This document shows positions 15,942 through 24,846 of a stretch of 64,000 nucleotides of DNA, one piece after another. Source of the DNA: JAIEPW01 sp964406035 (GTDB lineage: Bacteria > Acidobacteriota > Terriglobia > Bryobacterales > Bryobacteraceae); NCBI GenBank assembly GCA_964406035.1, contig CAYOQB010000006.1:1-64000 (forward strand), in the 5' to 3' direction. How positions within the stretch are numbered: position 1 is the first letter of the stretch; the number at the start of each line of letters is the position of its first letter. The position numbers and the translations under genes are program-made. The notes beneath the pieces are model-generated. The model worked only from the letters and a program-made list of their open reading frames with translations. It searched no databases and was not told the origin of the DNA.

Positions 15942-16772
15942 ATGCGTAAACTAATGTTCGTGTGCGGGCTTGCCGGCCTGTTTGCCGCCGGGCTGGAGGC
16001 GCAATCGGCCAAGGAGCGTTTGGAACAAGCGCCGCCCGCCGTCGATAAGGCGCTGCGCGAGCGGGTGAACCGGTTCTATCAGGCTCACGTGGACGGCAAG
16101 TGGCGCGAGGCGGACGCGATGGTCGCCGAAGACACCAAGGACTTCTTCTTCGCCATGCAGAAGAGCCGCTACCAGAACTGCGAAGTGATCAAGACGCAGT
16201 ACCAGCCTGGATTCAAGGAAGCAAGGGTCACGGTGACCTGCAAGGGCGAATGGCAGTTTCACAACACCAAGCAGCCGGTAGTGATCCCGATGACCAGCAG
16301 TTGGAAGGTGGTCGGCAAGCAGTGGTTCTGGTATGTCGATCAGACGCCGGGGACGGGCACGAAAACACCTTTCGGAGTGATGGCTCCAGGCCCGGAAAAG
16401 AACGCGGTGACGCCGGTGGGTCCCCCGCCGGGAATGCCCGCGGACATGCAGAAGGCAGCCAGCAAGATCACCGCGCAGGTGACGCTGTCCAAGGATTCGG
16501 TGACGTTCGACCCGAAAACCGGGGGTTCGGTGAACATCGACGTTTACAATGGATCGCCGGGTGAAGTGCAACTGCGCTCCCAGACGCGCGGCGACATCGA
16601 CGGGCTGACGGCGAAGCTCGACCGCAACCGGGCGAAGACCGGCGAGGGCGCCGTGCTGACGGTGGAGTATAAAGCCTCGGAGAAAGCACCGGAGTTGACG
16701 GAAACGCAAGTGTATGTTGAAGTCCTGCCGTTCCTGAAGGTCTATACCATTCAGGTGAAGTTCGCCAAGTAG
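15942..16772 (+). CDS. Secreted orphan protein with SnoaL/NTF2-like N-terminal half
   Basis: 276 residues. A signal peptide (MRKLMFVCGLAGLFAAGLEAQ) is followed by a segment with the look of a SnoaL/NTF2 fold: a first helix with RVNRFYQAHVDGKWREADAMV, then alternating strands ending in WKVVGKQWFWYVDQ. A proline-rich linker (about 150-180) leads to a C-terminal beta-sandwich-like region (VTLSKDSVTFDPKTGGSVNIDVYNGS, and a final EVLPFLKVYTIQVKF strand). No active-site residues are evident. It is the first of three plus-strand genes of unknown role between the ethylene-receptor-like kinase and the terminator at 18402. Confidence 0.65.
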   Translation: MRKLMFVCGLAGLFAAGLEAQSAKERLEQAPPAVDKALRERVNRFYQAHVDGKWREADAMVAEDTKDFFFAMQKSRYQNCEVIKTQYQPGFKEARVTVTCKGEWQFHNTKQPVVIPMTSSWKVVGKQWFWYVDQTPGTGTKTPFGVMAPGPEKNAVTPVGPPPGMPADMQKAASKITAQVTLSKDSVTFDPKTGGSVNIDVYNGSPGEVQLRSQTRGDIDGLTAKLDRNRAKTGEGAVLTVEYKASEKAPELTETQVYVEVLPFLKVYTIQVKFAK

Positions 16773-16818
16773 CGATCCCTTTGGACAGTGATTTGCAATA
16801 GGGTGCCCCGGAGGCAGA

Positions 16819-17445
16819 ATGAAGGTTCTTCCGGCGAGTGCGGCATCCGTGGATCCGGGTCCATCGGAGCGCAAGCAGATCACGTTTGATTCGAATTTTC
16901 AGAGAGACTTAGAACAGCTCCTGGAACGCTATCTGGAGAAGTCGGGTTTTTCGGCCGCGGAAGTGCGTGTGGACGTGAAGACCGGCGACGAAAGCCTGCC
17001 ACAGAGACAAGTTTCCGTCTCGATCACGCCTCAGGACTTCCGTCCACCGTTGCGCGCCCAGGCGCCTCCTCGCGGTGAACTGGCTGCGTCGCACGCCTGG
17101 CTGGATGAAACTCAGCAGAACACATCGGCGGATCGATATTGGGCGAAGCAGCCGCCGGAAGTTCAGATGCTGCGCTATGCCGCGGCGGCGGATCGCGAGC
17201 CGATGGCGGAGGAGCTTTCCCGCAAGGGCTTTGTAATCGACGCACCCATCATGATCTGGGGCTGGGATCCGGAGCAAACGATGCGGCTGCGCCAGGAATA
17301 TGGCTACACCTGGGTTCCGTCCGCTTACCAGCCGCAGATCCCGGTGGCGCCGGGGCTGTCGTTCCCAGGCGCGGCGAGCTACCGGCCGGACCAGATCCCG
17401 CCAGGGTCGGTTCGCGTGTCACTGGATTTCCTCGAAGAATCCTGA
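16819..17445 (+). CDS. Cytoplasmic orphan protein
   Basis: 208 residues with GGAGG five bases upstream of the ATG and no signal peptide or membrane segment. An N-terminal helical piece (NFQRDLEQLLERYLEKSGFSAAEV) is followed by a charged linker. The second half contains PIMIWGWDPEQTMRLRQEYGYTWVPSAYQPQIPVAPG, with several aromatic residues and prolines. I recognise no family. The 280-residue gene after it has a similar strong ribosome site 109 bases downstream, and the two may work as a pair. Confidence 0.5.
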   Translation: MKVLPASAASVDPGPSERKQITFDSNFQRDLEQLLERYLEKSGFSAAEVRVDVKTGDESLPQRQVSVSITPQDFRPPLRAQAPPRGELAASHAWLDETQQNTSADRYWAKQPPEVQMLRYAAAADREPMAEELSRKGFVIDAPIMIWGWDPEQTMRLRQEYGYTWVPSAYQPQIPVAPGLSFPGAASYRPDQIPPGSVRVSLDFLEES

Positions 17446-17553
17446 GTCACGCCGGAATTGTAAGCCGATCGCTAACCGGCTCAAAGAGTTGACCGTCGCG
17501 CGGCTGCATGGCGGCGGCCTCCGATGCAAATCCTTTGCTCGAGGAGGCAGTGA

Positions 17554-18396
17554 ATGAAGCCAACCAGTTATCCGCGTGTGCCGGACCAGCCCGATGCCGT
17601 GCAGTTTGGGGTCGAGCAGCTTTATTTGTTCCGGCGATATGACCGCGAATCCTATCAAGCGGCGTTCGGCAGGCAGGCGCCCCCGTTCGATCCGGCCCGA
17701 CGGGTGAAGACCTGGTTTGATTCGAGCGTCGATGCGTGGGACGGGGATGCGCCGGTAGTCTACAAGATCATCGGCGTGGACGGCGCGGGTGCTCCCGCGA
17801 TCCGCAGCGTGGTGCTGACGGCGTTGGAGGCAGGCACGGTGAACCTGCCCGGAGCGGTGCAGTATCCCGCCCGCGAGGTCGCACCAACGGGCGCGAGTCG
17901 GGGTGGAGTGCCGCTGAATCCTGAGTATCTGAGCCTCGCGGCCGAGGCTCGTGAGCTTCAGGCGGCGATCGGCGCGGGCATTCTGGTGGACGAAGGAGAG
18001 TCGCACGCTTTCGGCGTGCTGTATCCGGCGGCCGAAGCGAGGCGCATGTGGGCGCTGGTGGTGGACGGGGTGTCGCACAATGTCGGCGCGTTGCTGGCGG
18101 ACCGGCACCGGCAAGGACACAACTCGCCTGGCGCGTGGAAGCGGGAAGGCGGCCGGATCGATTGGATTCCCGCCGCGGCGGCGCCCACCGGTCCCGTCGA
18201 CGGACGGCCTCCGCGCGAGGTTCCGGTCCGCGAGCTTCTGCCGAACGAGGTATTGGGCAGCGGCCGCTTCGCGCCGGTGGTGATCCGGACGGACAAGCGG
18301 AACCAAGTTCAGGAGCAGAGCGGCTGGTTCACGACGCAGGATCGCGAGACGTTGCGGCAGTGCCGCGAGCTGTTGGAGAGAATCGTTAAGGCTTGA
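17554..18396 (+). CDS. Cytoplasmic orphan protein
   Basis: 280 residues, soluble and without export signal. The ribosome site GAGGAGG lies eight bases before the ATG. Landmarks are a KTWFDSSVDAW segment, a beta-type core (APVVYKIIGVDG, IRSVVLTALEAGTVNLPG), and HNVGALLADRHRQGHN. None of these tells me a family. A strong terminator follows immediately, so it ends the transcript that may include 16819 and 15942. Codon use looks like that of the neighbours, so there is no sign of recent transfer. Confidence 0.55.
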   Translation: MKPTSYPRVPDQPDAVQFGVEQLYLFRRYDRESYQAAFGRQAPPFDPARRVKTWFDSSVDAWDGDAPVVYKIIGVDGAGAPAIRSVVLTALEAGTVNLPGAVQYPAREVAPTGASRGGVPLNPEYLSLAAEARELQAAIGAGILVDEGESHAFGVLYPAAEARRMWALVVDGVSHNVGALLADRHRQGHNSPGAWKREGGRIDWIPAAAAPTGPVDGRPPREVPVRELLPNEVLGSGRFAPVVIRTDKRNQVQEQSGWFTTQDRETLRQCRELLERIVKA

Positions 18397-18401
18397 AGCA
18401 G

Positions 18402-18433
18402 AAAGGGCGGACCGGAAGTCCGGTCCGCCCTTT
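18402..18433. terminator. Bidirectional intrinsic terminator
   Basis: A perfect 14-bp stem (AAAGGGCGGACCGG, 18402-18415, with 18420-18433) around an AAGT loop. The stem ends in AAA/TTT on both sides, so it can end transcription of the orphan gene at 17554 (plus) and of the surface protein at 18451 (minus). It lies six bases after one stop and 18 before the other. Confidence 0.85.
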
Positions 18434-18450
18434 CCGTCAGGTTGATCAGG

Positions 18451-21400
18451 CTATTGGATGGGGAAGAAGCTTCCGCCACCGAAGATGAGCGTGTTGTTGT
18501 CCGGAGATACCGCCAGCCCCAGGGGCTGATACGGTCCCGGTTGGGTGTCGGCCGGAACTTCAAACTGCACGATGTAAGTCCCGATCTGGCCCACGAGATA
18601 GTCGGCGGAGACCACGCGGACGCCGGCATTATTGACCCCAACGACCACGGGAACGGCCAGGCGCTGGCCCGGCAATCCGATGACGTTGGTGCCGGTCCGA
18701 GGCGTGGTCTGACCCATACCGGTGGCGAACAGGTAGAGCAGCTCGCCCCGGCGGGCGGGGTTCTGCGGTGTCACATAAGAGCCGTCGGGGCGGATCAGGG
18801 TCGCGTAGCGGCGGCCGTCCGTGCCGGTGAACTCAAAGATACCGGGCTGGTATTGAGTTACGGGCAGGCCCGGGATCACCGTGGAGTTGCCGTTGATGGT
18901 GATGGTCGCGTTCACGATTCCAGGCTGCACATCGCAGGGAACCTGGAAGTTCACCTGCTCCCGGCCACCCTGATTGATGACCGCGGAGATGGGAGCGGCG
19001 AACGCGCCGATAGTGATGGAGATGCCGGCGAGTGTAGTGGGGTAGCCACCGAACGGCCCGGGCGCGATGACCGCGCCGTTCACGCCCGGCGCGAGTCCGG
19101 CGCCGCTCACGGAACCGAGCGCGCACGGAGACAAGCCCGGCTGGAAGCTGGCCCCGTTCACGAAGCTGTTCGCCGTGATGGCGGGACCCGGAGGCCGGCT
19201 GGTCAGATTAAACGTGGCCGTGAAGGTGCCCGCCGAAGCGGTAATCACGATCGGACCGGCGGTGCTGCCGGCGGTCACGATGGTTTGCGCTCGGCCCTGG
19301 GCATCGGAGTTGCCCGAAGCGGGGCTCACCGTCGCCGATCCGCTGCTGACCGCGAAGGTCACCGGGAAGTTCTGCACGGGGTTATTCGAGCCGTCGCGGA
19401 TCTGGACCACCAGCGGCTGGGCAAAGGCCTGGCCGGTATTGGCGGTCTGGTTGTTCCCGGAGACGACGGAGATGCCGCTGACGGCAACAGTGGAAACGGC
19501 ATTGAAGGTCAGGGTGGTGGTTCCGACGGTCGCCGTGATCACCACGTTACCGGCGGTGTTGCCGAGCGTGAGCCGCGCACTGGCGCGCCCATTCGCGTTG
19601 GTGACGTTCTCGACGTTGGTCAAGGTGCCGCCGCCCTGGGTGATGCGCCACGCGACGGTCTGGCCGCCCACGGACTGGCCGCAATTGTTCTCCACCGATA
19701 CCTGCAGCGGCAGCGGCAGGGCGGTGCCCGCGCGCCCGGTTTGGTTGTTCCCGCTGGCGATGGCGGCTCGCGATCCGCCGCCGGGGGTGATGCGCAAGGT
19801 GAACGGCTGGAAAATCTGGTAATCGCCGAAGACCAGCGCGACAGTGCGGTCGCCTACGGTGCAGGACGCTTGCAGGTCGCACCTTCCGATGCCCTCCTCG
19901 TTGGAGAGCGCGCGATTGGAGCAGACCGCCGGCGCGGGACCTGTGATGTTGTTCAGGTCGACGAAACGCATGCTGACGTTTGGGATCGGCACGTTGGTGC
20001 TGGGGATCGCCTGCGCGATCACGCGGTACACCACGGCGTCCGTGGTGACTTCCCCGGCGCGGAGGGTCACGGCGAAGTCGCCTTCCGGCTTCAAGATCTC
20101 AAAGAGAGGCCGCGGGGCGTCAAAGCCGTTGCCGGTTCGCGAGAGTGTCGTGGTGACGACGAACTGCGCGGCGCCGTAGCCGGGCGCGGAGGCGGTCACC
20201 GTGGTCTGCACGAACGAGCTGCCGGTCGAGAAGCCCCCGTTCAGGAAGCCCCCAATGAAGGTGACGGCCGCTTCGCCGTTGGCGTCGGTGACGGCGGCGT
20301 TGGCGGTGATGGAACCGCCGATGCTCGCGCCCTCGAAGCTCACGGTCAGGCCGGCAACCGGGTTGCCGGCGGCGTCACGGGCAACCACCGTGAGGGGGGT
20401 AACCACGGTGGCGCCTTCCGAAAGCATTTGACCGTTTCCGCGGACGATAAACAGGCTGGCGACGCCGGGATTGCCTGGGCCGCCACCGCCGCCGGTATCG
20501 CCGGGAACAGTGAGAGTGAACGAGGCGGTAACCGGACCGGGCGCATTCAGCACGATCTGGAACGCACCAGGTGTCGCCGGGGCCGCGGTAACCCGCACCT
20601 GCGCTATGCCATCGATGTTCGTGTTCACGGTGGACGGGCTGACGGTGGCGGTGCTGGTGGTGGTTACAGTGACGGGCGCGTTGAAAACCGGACGGCCGGT
20701 CGCATCCAGCAGGCGGAAGACGAGGGGCAAGCCCGCGGCGACGCCCTGGTTCACCACCTGATTGTTGTTGAACAACTGGAAGGTGGCGCCGGCGGTCTGA
20801 GGCGGCACATTCACAAGGCTCAAGTTGCCGTCGGTGAGCGGCACGGTGGTCTGGCTGGAGACGGAGGGCTCCGCCGTGAGCTCGATGCGCTGCAGCGTTC
20901 GGCTGCCGCCGTTATTCACGATTACATAGGCGAACCTGGCGTTCGGCAGCTCGTTGGAGACCTCGGCGTCCAGAATGCGATTGATCGAGGTGACGACGCG
21001 CAGGCTGGACTCGCGGACATTGAGGGGCGAGATGTCCAGATCGTACAGCGTGGTATTCTCGCGCGCCCAAAGGAAGGCGAGAGAGTTGGAGGCGACCAGC
21101 AGCTTATCGAACAGCGGGACATCCACCTGCCCGGCCGGCCACGTGGAAGGCGGCGCGTTGGAGGTGAGGTCGAAGGCGATGATCGACTTGCCGCCGATGA
21201 CCGGAGTGGTGTTGATGGTCAGTCCCCACTTGCCGTCGGGGGTGAAGGCGAGAGAGCGGGGCGTGCCGACAAAGGCGATCTCGCCGTTGGGCTGGATGCT
21301 GTTCGTGGAAGGATCCAGAACGAACATGCGGTTGGTGGCGAGAACGTAGATACTCCCAGTGGGACCCGTGGAAATGTCAGTCACGCCGCCAGGGAGCTCC

Positions 21401-21978
21401 AGGGCGGAACCGATCACAGTGGGGATCGCGGCGGTCAAGTTGATCGCCGTGACGTAGCTGACCGTGCTGGCGCGGCTAAGGACAAAGGCGCGCGTTCCGT
21501 CCAGGTTGAATGTAATGTCGACCGCGGCGCCGGTGATGCCGATGCCTCCGGAATTGACCAGGGTTTCGGTGGCGCCCGAGATATCGATGACGTACAACCG
21601 CGTGGTTACGATCAGCAGGAATCGGCCGTCCGGGCTGAGACCAGCCGCAGCGGCGCCCGAGCCGGCGATGGTCGAGAAGTTCTCGAGGCCGGTCAGGTTC
21701 GACTGGATGCTGGAGAGCGGACTGAGGCTGCTGCTGGCAATGATGTAGTACTTGGTGCCATCCGGCTTGGGGATCACGCGATAGCCGCCCGTGGGCCCCG
21801 CGAAACTGCCGATCTGGGCCACCTGGGCCGCCGAGGCGGAGTAGACTTCGTAGGACTGGCCGGCGCCGGCTCCGGGCAGGCGGAAGAGGACGCTATTACC
21901 TGGCTGCGCTTGCAGGCCCGCGGCGGCGATCGCCAGCAGACACAGCACGGCCCAAATACGGAACTGGGGAGTTCTCAT
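18451..21978 (-). CDS. Large secreted protein: beta-propeller, Ig-like repeats and Solibacter C-terminal domain
   Basis: 1,175 residues from the ATG at 21978, which has GAGAGG nine bases upstream and begins a signal peptide (FRIWAVLCLLAIAAAGLQAQ). A further upstream frame is open to 22062 but has no ribosome site. Residues about 30-380 repeat a YncE-like propeller pattern (YVIDISG, YVTAINL, FVLDPSTNSI). A series of Ig-like/bacterial Big domains follows (repeated NNQT...GQAF..PLVVQ and SA.GTFTATFNL elements). The last 200 residues (VNGASFQPGLSPCALGSV, GELLYLFATGMGQTTP, GTYIVQFEVP) match the C-terminal domain repeatedly found in Solibacter secreted proteins. Probably a cell-surface or extracellular adhesion/binding protein; the ligand is unknown. 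Confidence 0.85.
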   Translation of the reverse strand: MRTPQFRIWAVLCLLAIAAAGLQAQPGNSVLFRLPGAGAGQSYEVYSASAAQVAQIGSFAGPTGGYRVIPKPDGTKYYIIASSSLSPLSSIQSNLTGLENFSTIAGSGAAAAGLSPDGRFLLIVTTRLYVIDISGATETLVNSGGIGITGAAVDITFNLDGTRAFVLSRASTVSYVTAINLTAAIPTVIGSALELPGGVTDISTGPTGSIYVLATNRMFVLDPSTNSIQPNGEIAFVGTPRSLAFTPDGKWGLTINTTPVIGGKSIIAFDLTSNAPPSTWPAGQVDVPLFDKLLVASNSLAFLWARENTTLYDLDISPLNVRESSLRVVTSINRILDAEVSNELPNARFAYVIVNNGGSRTLQRIELTAEPSVSSQTTVPLTDGNLSLVNVPPQTAGATFQLFNNNQVVNQGVAAGLPLVFRLLDATGRPVFNAPVTVTTTSTATVSPSTVNTNIDGIAQVRVTAAPATPGAFQIVLNAPGPVTASFTLTVPGDTGGGGGPGNPGVASLFIVRGNGQMLSEGATVVTPLTVVARDAAGNPVAGLTVSFEGASIGGSITANAAVTDANGEAAVTFIGGFLNGGFSTGSSFVQTTVTASAPGYGAAQFVVTTTLSRTGNGFDAPRPLFEILKPEGDFAVTLRAGEVTTDAVVYRVIAQAIPSTNVPIPNVSMRFVDLNNITGPAPAVCSNRALSNEEGIGRCDLQASCTVGDRTVALVFGDYQIFQPFTLRITPGGGSRAAIASGNNQTGRAGTALPLPLQVSVENNCGQSVGGQTVAWRITQGGGTLTNVENVTNANGRASARLTLGNTAGNVVITATVGTTTLTFNAVSTVAVSGISVVSGNNQTANTGQAFAQPLVVQIRDGSNNPVQNFPVTFAVSSGSATVSPASGNSDAQGRAQTIVTAGSTAGPIVITASAGTFTATFNLTSRPPGPAITANSFVNGASFQPGLSPCALGSVSGAGLAPGVNGAVIAPGPFGGYPTTLAGISITIGAFAAPISAVINQGGREQVNFQVPCDVQPGIVNATITINGNSTVIPGLPVTQYQPGIFEFTGTDGRRYATLIRPDGSYVTPQNPARRGELLYLFATGMGQTTPRTGTNVIGLPGQRLAVPVVVGVNNAGVRVVSADYLVGQIGTYIVQFEVPADTQPGPYQPLGLAVSPDNNTLIFGGGSFFPIQ

Positions 21979-22124
21979 GAAAAGAAACCTCTCGGGTGCG
22001 AGATGGACGCGGGCGGTACAAGCAGGATTGTACCACAAGTAATGGGCATCTAAACAGTACAAAAGTAGCAGAAAATGTTGCGGGGAGCGAGGGGAAAGTG
22101 AGAGGAAAGTGAAGCCAAAAGCAA

Positions 22125-22148
22125 ACGGGGGAGCTTTCGCTCCCCCGT
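22125..22148 (-). terminator. Intrinsic terminator of the 711-residue surface protein gene
   Basis: ACGGGGGAGC (22125-22134) and GCTCCCCCGT (22139-22148) form a perfect 10-bp stem with a TTTC loop, 31 bases downstream of the minus-strand stop at 22180. A short T run (GCTTTTGG) follows on that strand. Confidence 0.7.
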
Positions 22149-22179
22149 CTGGTTAGAACCGCTGGTTCCGGACGACGCC

Positions 22180-24315
22180 TTAGTGACCCAAGGCCTCGCC
22201 AACGATGCCGGTGCGGTAGAGACCCGGCGCGTCAAGGATCAGCGCGACGTACATCTGGTTCGCGCCCGGCGAGGTCGCCGTCGCGCCCAGCGCGCTGATG
22301 TAGGCTACGGCATGGCAGTACTGGAATTCGTTCTGCGCAATGATGTAGCCCTCGAAGCCAGCCGCGCGGTTGTCGATACCGTTGGTACCGCCACCCGACA
22401 GCGTGAAGGCGACGTACTGGCCGCCGGAGATCGCAGTAGAGGTCTGCGAGCCAGGAGCAGCCGCGCCGCCCGGACCGCTGCCGTAGTAGAACAACGTCAC
22501 ACGGCCGGTCTGGATCGGAGTTCCGAACGGATCGCGAGAGGTGTTCGCGATCACAATACCCGTGTCAAAGCCCTGCTGGTTCGTGACGAACGGGAACAGG
22601 ATGTTGCAGAAGCACTTGGAGACAGTGAACAGGTCCAGGTTGGTCGTGGACGGCACGAAGCGGGGCGTTCCGAAACCGGAAGCATCGCTCTGCGCGACAC
22701 GAGCCGCGGCGGACGTGTAGAAGGGCGCGAAGCCAGCCTGAGCGCGGGTCACGAGACCCGGCGTCGGCAGGTCGGCCACCGGATCGGCGTTGTAGGCAAC
22801 GATGACCGGCAGATCGACATCCTCGAGGGTAAACGGATCGGTGTACAGCAACTCGTACACGACCGTTGCGGTTCCGGCGGCGCTGACGCCGACGGTGGAG
22901 AAGCCGGTGTCGCCCGTGGGAGAACCACCCGCGCCAGCGGCGTCATTCAAGGTAACGCGAGCCGCGATACCGGTCACCACGCCGGTGCCGGCGCGGCGGA
23001 GGTTCAGGCGGTTCGGAACCCGGATGCTGAGACCGTTCGCAATGTTGCTGAAGGCAACAAACAGGCGGGTGCCGTGGCCGGCGATACCAACCGCACTGAA
23101 GCCTGTGACACCCGACGAGAACGCGCGAGTCGAAGTCGCGGGAACGTTCACGCCCGAGAAGGTGAAGGGTGCTGCGGGAATCGCATTGTTCGGGTTCGGC
23201 GTCGGAATGGTGCGCCCGCTGTTGCTGACGTAGCCTTCTTCCGAGTGATAGATGGCGCCGGGAACATTTTGATTCCAGACTTCCGTGCTGATCCCGAAGG
23301 CGCCGGAGGCGCTGAAGTTCTCAGCGTACTGCCGGAAGTTGCGGACCTTGAACGAGCCCGCGAAGCCTTCGCGGTAGCGGACAAATGTCGTTACGCCGTT
23401 ATTGTCGGAGCGGCGGTAAGTGGTGCTGCCGGGAGCGAGGTCGGCGTTGACGAACGTCGACGTGAACGCGCCGGTGTTGTCGTTCCAGTTGGCATCGTTG
23501 CACTGCACCAGGCGGCGAACCGAATCAGCCGTGGCGGCGAGGCCCGGCAGAATGAACGCCACAACCTGCTGCTGGTTGTTGATGGCAACGGAGGTCGCGC
23601 CGGAGATGGAGACCGACATGGTGATGGCCGAGAAGCCCGTCAGGGAGCTGGCCACACCGAGCTGGTTCGCATTGGCGCGAACGTTGGCGATGCGCAGGAT
23701 GCGGGTGGTCGTGGTTCCCGGGGGATCCAGCGGCACACCGAGCCAGGCGATCGAATTCTGAGTGGTCGAACCCAGAATGCTCGACGGAGCCTGGCGGGCC
23801 TGGAACACGTTGGGACGGCCGGTACCAAAAGTGCTTCCACCAACGGTACCGTCATACGTCTGAGCCGGGTTACCCGTGCTGGTGATCGCGCACACTCCGG
23901 GACCCTGGATGACGTCGTTGTCCGGAGCGCCCGTCGCGCCGCAGTTCAGCAGCGGCGTATTCGGATTCACCGGCGAATTCGGCTCATCGATGAACAGAAT
24001 CGCCTCATTGAAGCGGTTCGCCGTGCTCTCGCCACCAACCAGACGGCTGGTGATGTTGGTATTCAGAAAGATCTGAATATTGACCTGAGGGACACGCTGG
24101 CCGGCCGGAGTGGGCTGGCCACCGGTGCAGGTGAGCACCAAGTCGCCGACCAGTTCGGTCAAGCCTTCGGAACGCACCGTGGGGGGCGTACCGGCGTTAG
24201 CCACGCAAGTGAATGGCGTGGGTTGGCCCTGAATCTGCGCGCTTGCCGTGGGAACGAGGCCCAGCAGAAGGGCCACAACGGCAAACGCAAAGATCATTCT
24301 ACGAAAATCTGCCAT
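22180..24315 (-). CDS. Secreted surface-type protein, unknown function
   Basis: 711 residues with a signal peptide (MIFAFAVVALLLGLVPTASAQ) and a ribosome site AAGGAGAAGG just before the ATG. The mature protein is acidic, rich in Gly, Thr, Ser, Asn and Ala and poor in Lys, typical of beta-rich extracellular proteins. Seven cysteines are visible, including a KCFCNILFPFV motif near the C-terminus and CNDANWND in the middle. The last 130 residues contain DTGIVIANTSRDPFG and YVAFTLSGG, a pattern I associate with acidobacterial surface proteins but cannot name. A candidate promoter lies about 25-50 bases upstream. Confidence 0.7.
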   Translation of the reverse strand: MADFRRMIFAFAVVALLLGLVPTASAQIQGQPTPFTCVANAGTPPTVRSEGLTELVGDLVLTCTGGQPTPAGQRVPQVNIQIFLNTNITSRLVGGESTANRFNEAILFIDEPNSPVNPNTPLLNCGATGAPDNDVIQGPGVCAITSTGNPAQTYDGTVGGSTFGTGRPNVFQARQAPSSILGSTTQNSIAWLGVPLDPPGTTTTRILRIANVRANANQLGVASSLTGFSAITMSVSISGATSVAINNQQQVVAFILPGLAATADSVRRLVQCNDANWNDNTGAFTSTFVNADLAPGSTTYRRSDNNGVTTFVRYREGFAGSFKVRNFRQYAENFSASGAFGISTEVWNQNVPGAIYHSEEGYVSNSGRTIPTPNPNNAIPAAPFTFSGVNVPATSTRAFSSGVTGFSAVGIAGHGTRLFVAFSNIANGLSIRVPNRLNLRRAGTGVVTGIAARVTLNDAAGAGGSPTGDTGFSTVGVSAAGTATVVYELLYTDPFTLEDVDLPVIVAYNADPVADLPTPGLVTRAQAGFAPFYTSAAARVAQSDASGFGTPRFVPSTTNLDLFTVSKCFCNILFPFVTNQQGFDTGIVIANTSRDPFGTPIQTGRVTLFYYGSGPGGAAAPGSQTSTAISGGQYVAFTLSGGGTNGIDNRAAGFEGYIIAQNEFQYCHAVAYISALGATATSPGANQMYVALILDAPGLYRTGIVGEALGH

Positions 24316-24338
24316 TTCCTTCTCCTTGTGAAGTTTGT

Positions 24339-24367
24339 GGTATCGAATTGATGGAAGTTCTTTTCAA
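24339..24367 (-). promoter_or_regulatory. Candidate sigma70-type promoter for the 711-residue surface protein
   Basis: On the minus strand TTGAAA (24362-24367) and GATACC (24339-24344) are spaced by 17 bases, 24 bases upstream of the ATG at 24315. The rest of the 531-base gene-free region 24316-24846 is less GC-rich than its surroundings. It holds a second, more distant candidate (TTGACT 24626-24631 and TATTCA 24602-24607, spacer 18), and I see no gene in it. Confidence 0.35.
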
Positions 24368-24846
24368 CCTGAGCCTCAAAATGCAAATTCTGTCAGACAC
24401 CGAAGATCGTGAGTTTCCCCCAAGGACCCGGCGGCGGATTCGATTCGCGCCACCACGGCGACTGGACGGCTACTTGCTTCCACTGAGCTCATGCTTGCTG
24501 ACTTCTCTATGTAGTTCTTCAATCGTGCTCGCGGGATTCACGCTTGTTGAATGCCCGGCTTGCTACAACTCTTTGGTAAAACCCTGGACGCAGTCAAACT
24601 ATGAATACCACTGACCGCCAAAACAAGTCAAGCGGAAAGTAGGACTTGCAACCCGCGCCCCGCAAAAAAGACGCGAGCCAGCCCGCCGTTCATTGCAGCA
24701 CGGCCACTACCCCCCGGTCAAGATCATCGGCGCAAACCCTTCCGGACTGCATCCAGGCGGCCGGAAATTTCATCGAACGGACGAATTGGCGGGCTAAACG
24801 GCGCATCCTGACGGGCGAACCGGACAACTCCCAGGCGGCCACCAGT

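Noticed and set aside
18442..22053. A plus-strand reading frame of about 1,200 codons opposite the large surface protein
   Set aside because: It mirrors the real minus-strand gene almost exactly, is dominated by Arg, Gly, Asp and Gln from antisense GC-rich codons, and has no domain or ribosome site. The same holds for the long antisense frames at 22183-24351, 24646-28263 and 59933-62047.
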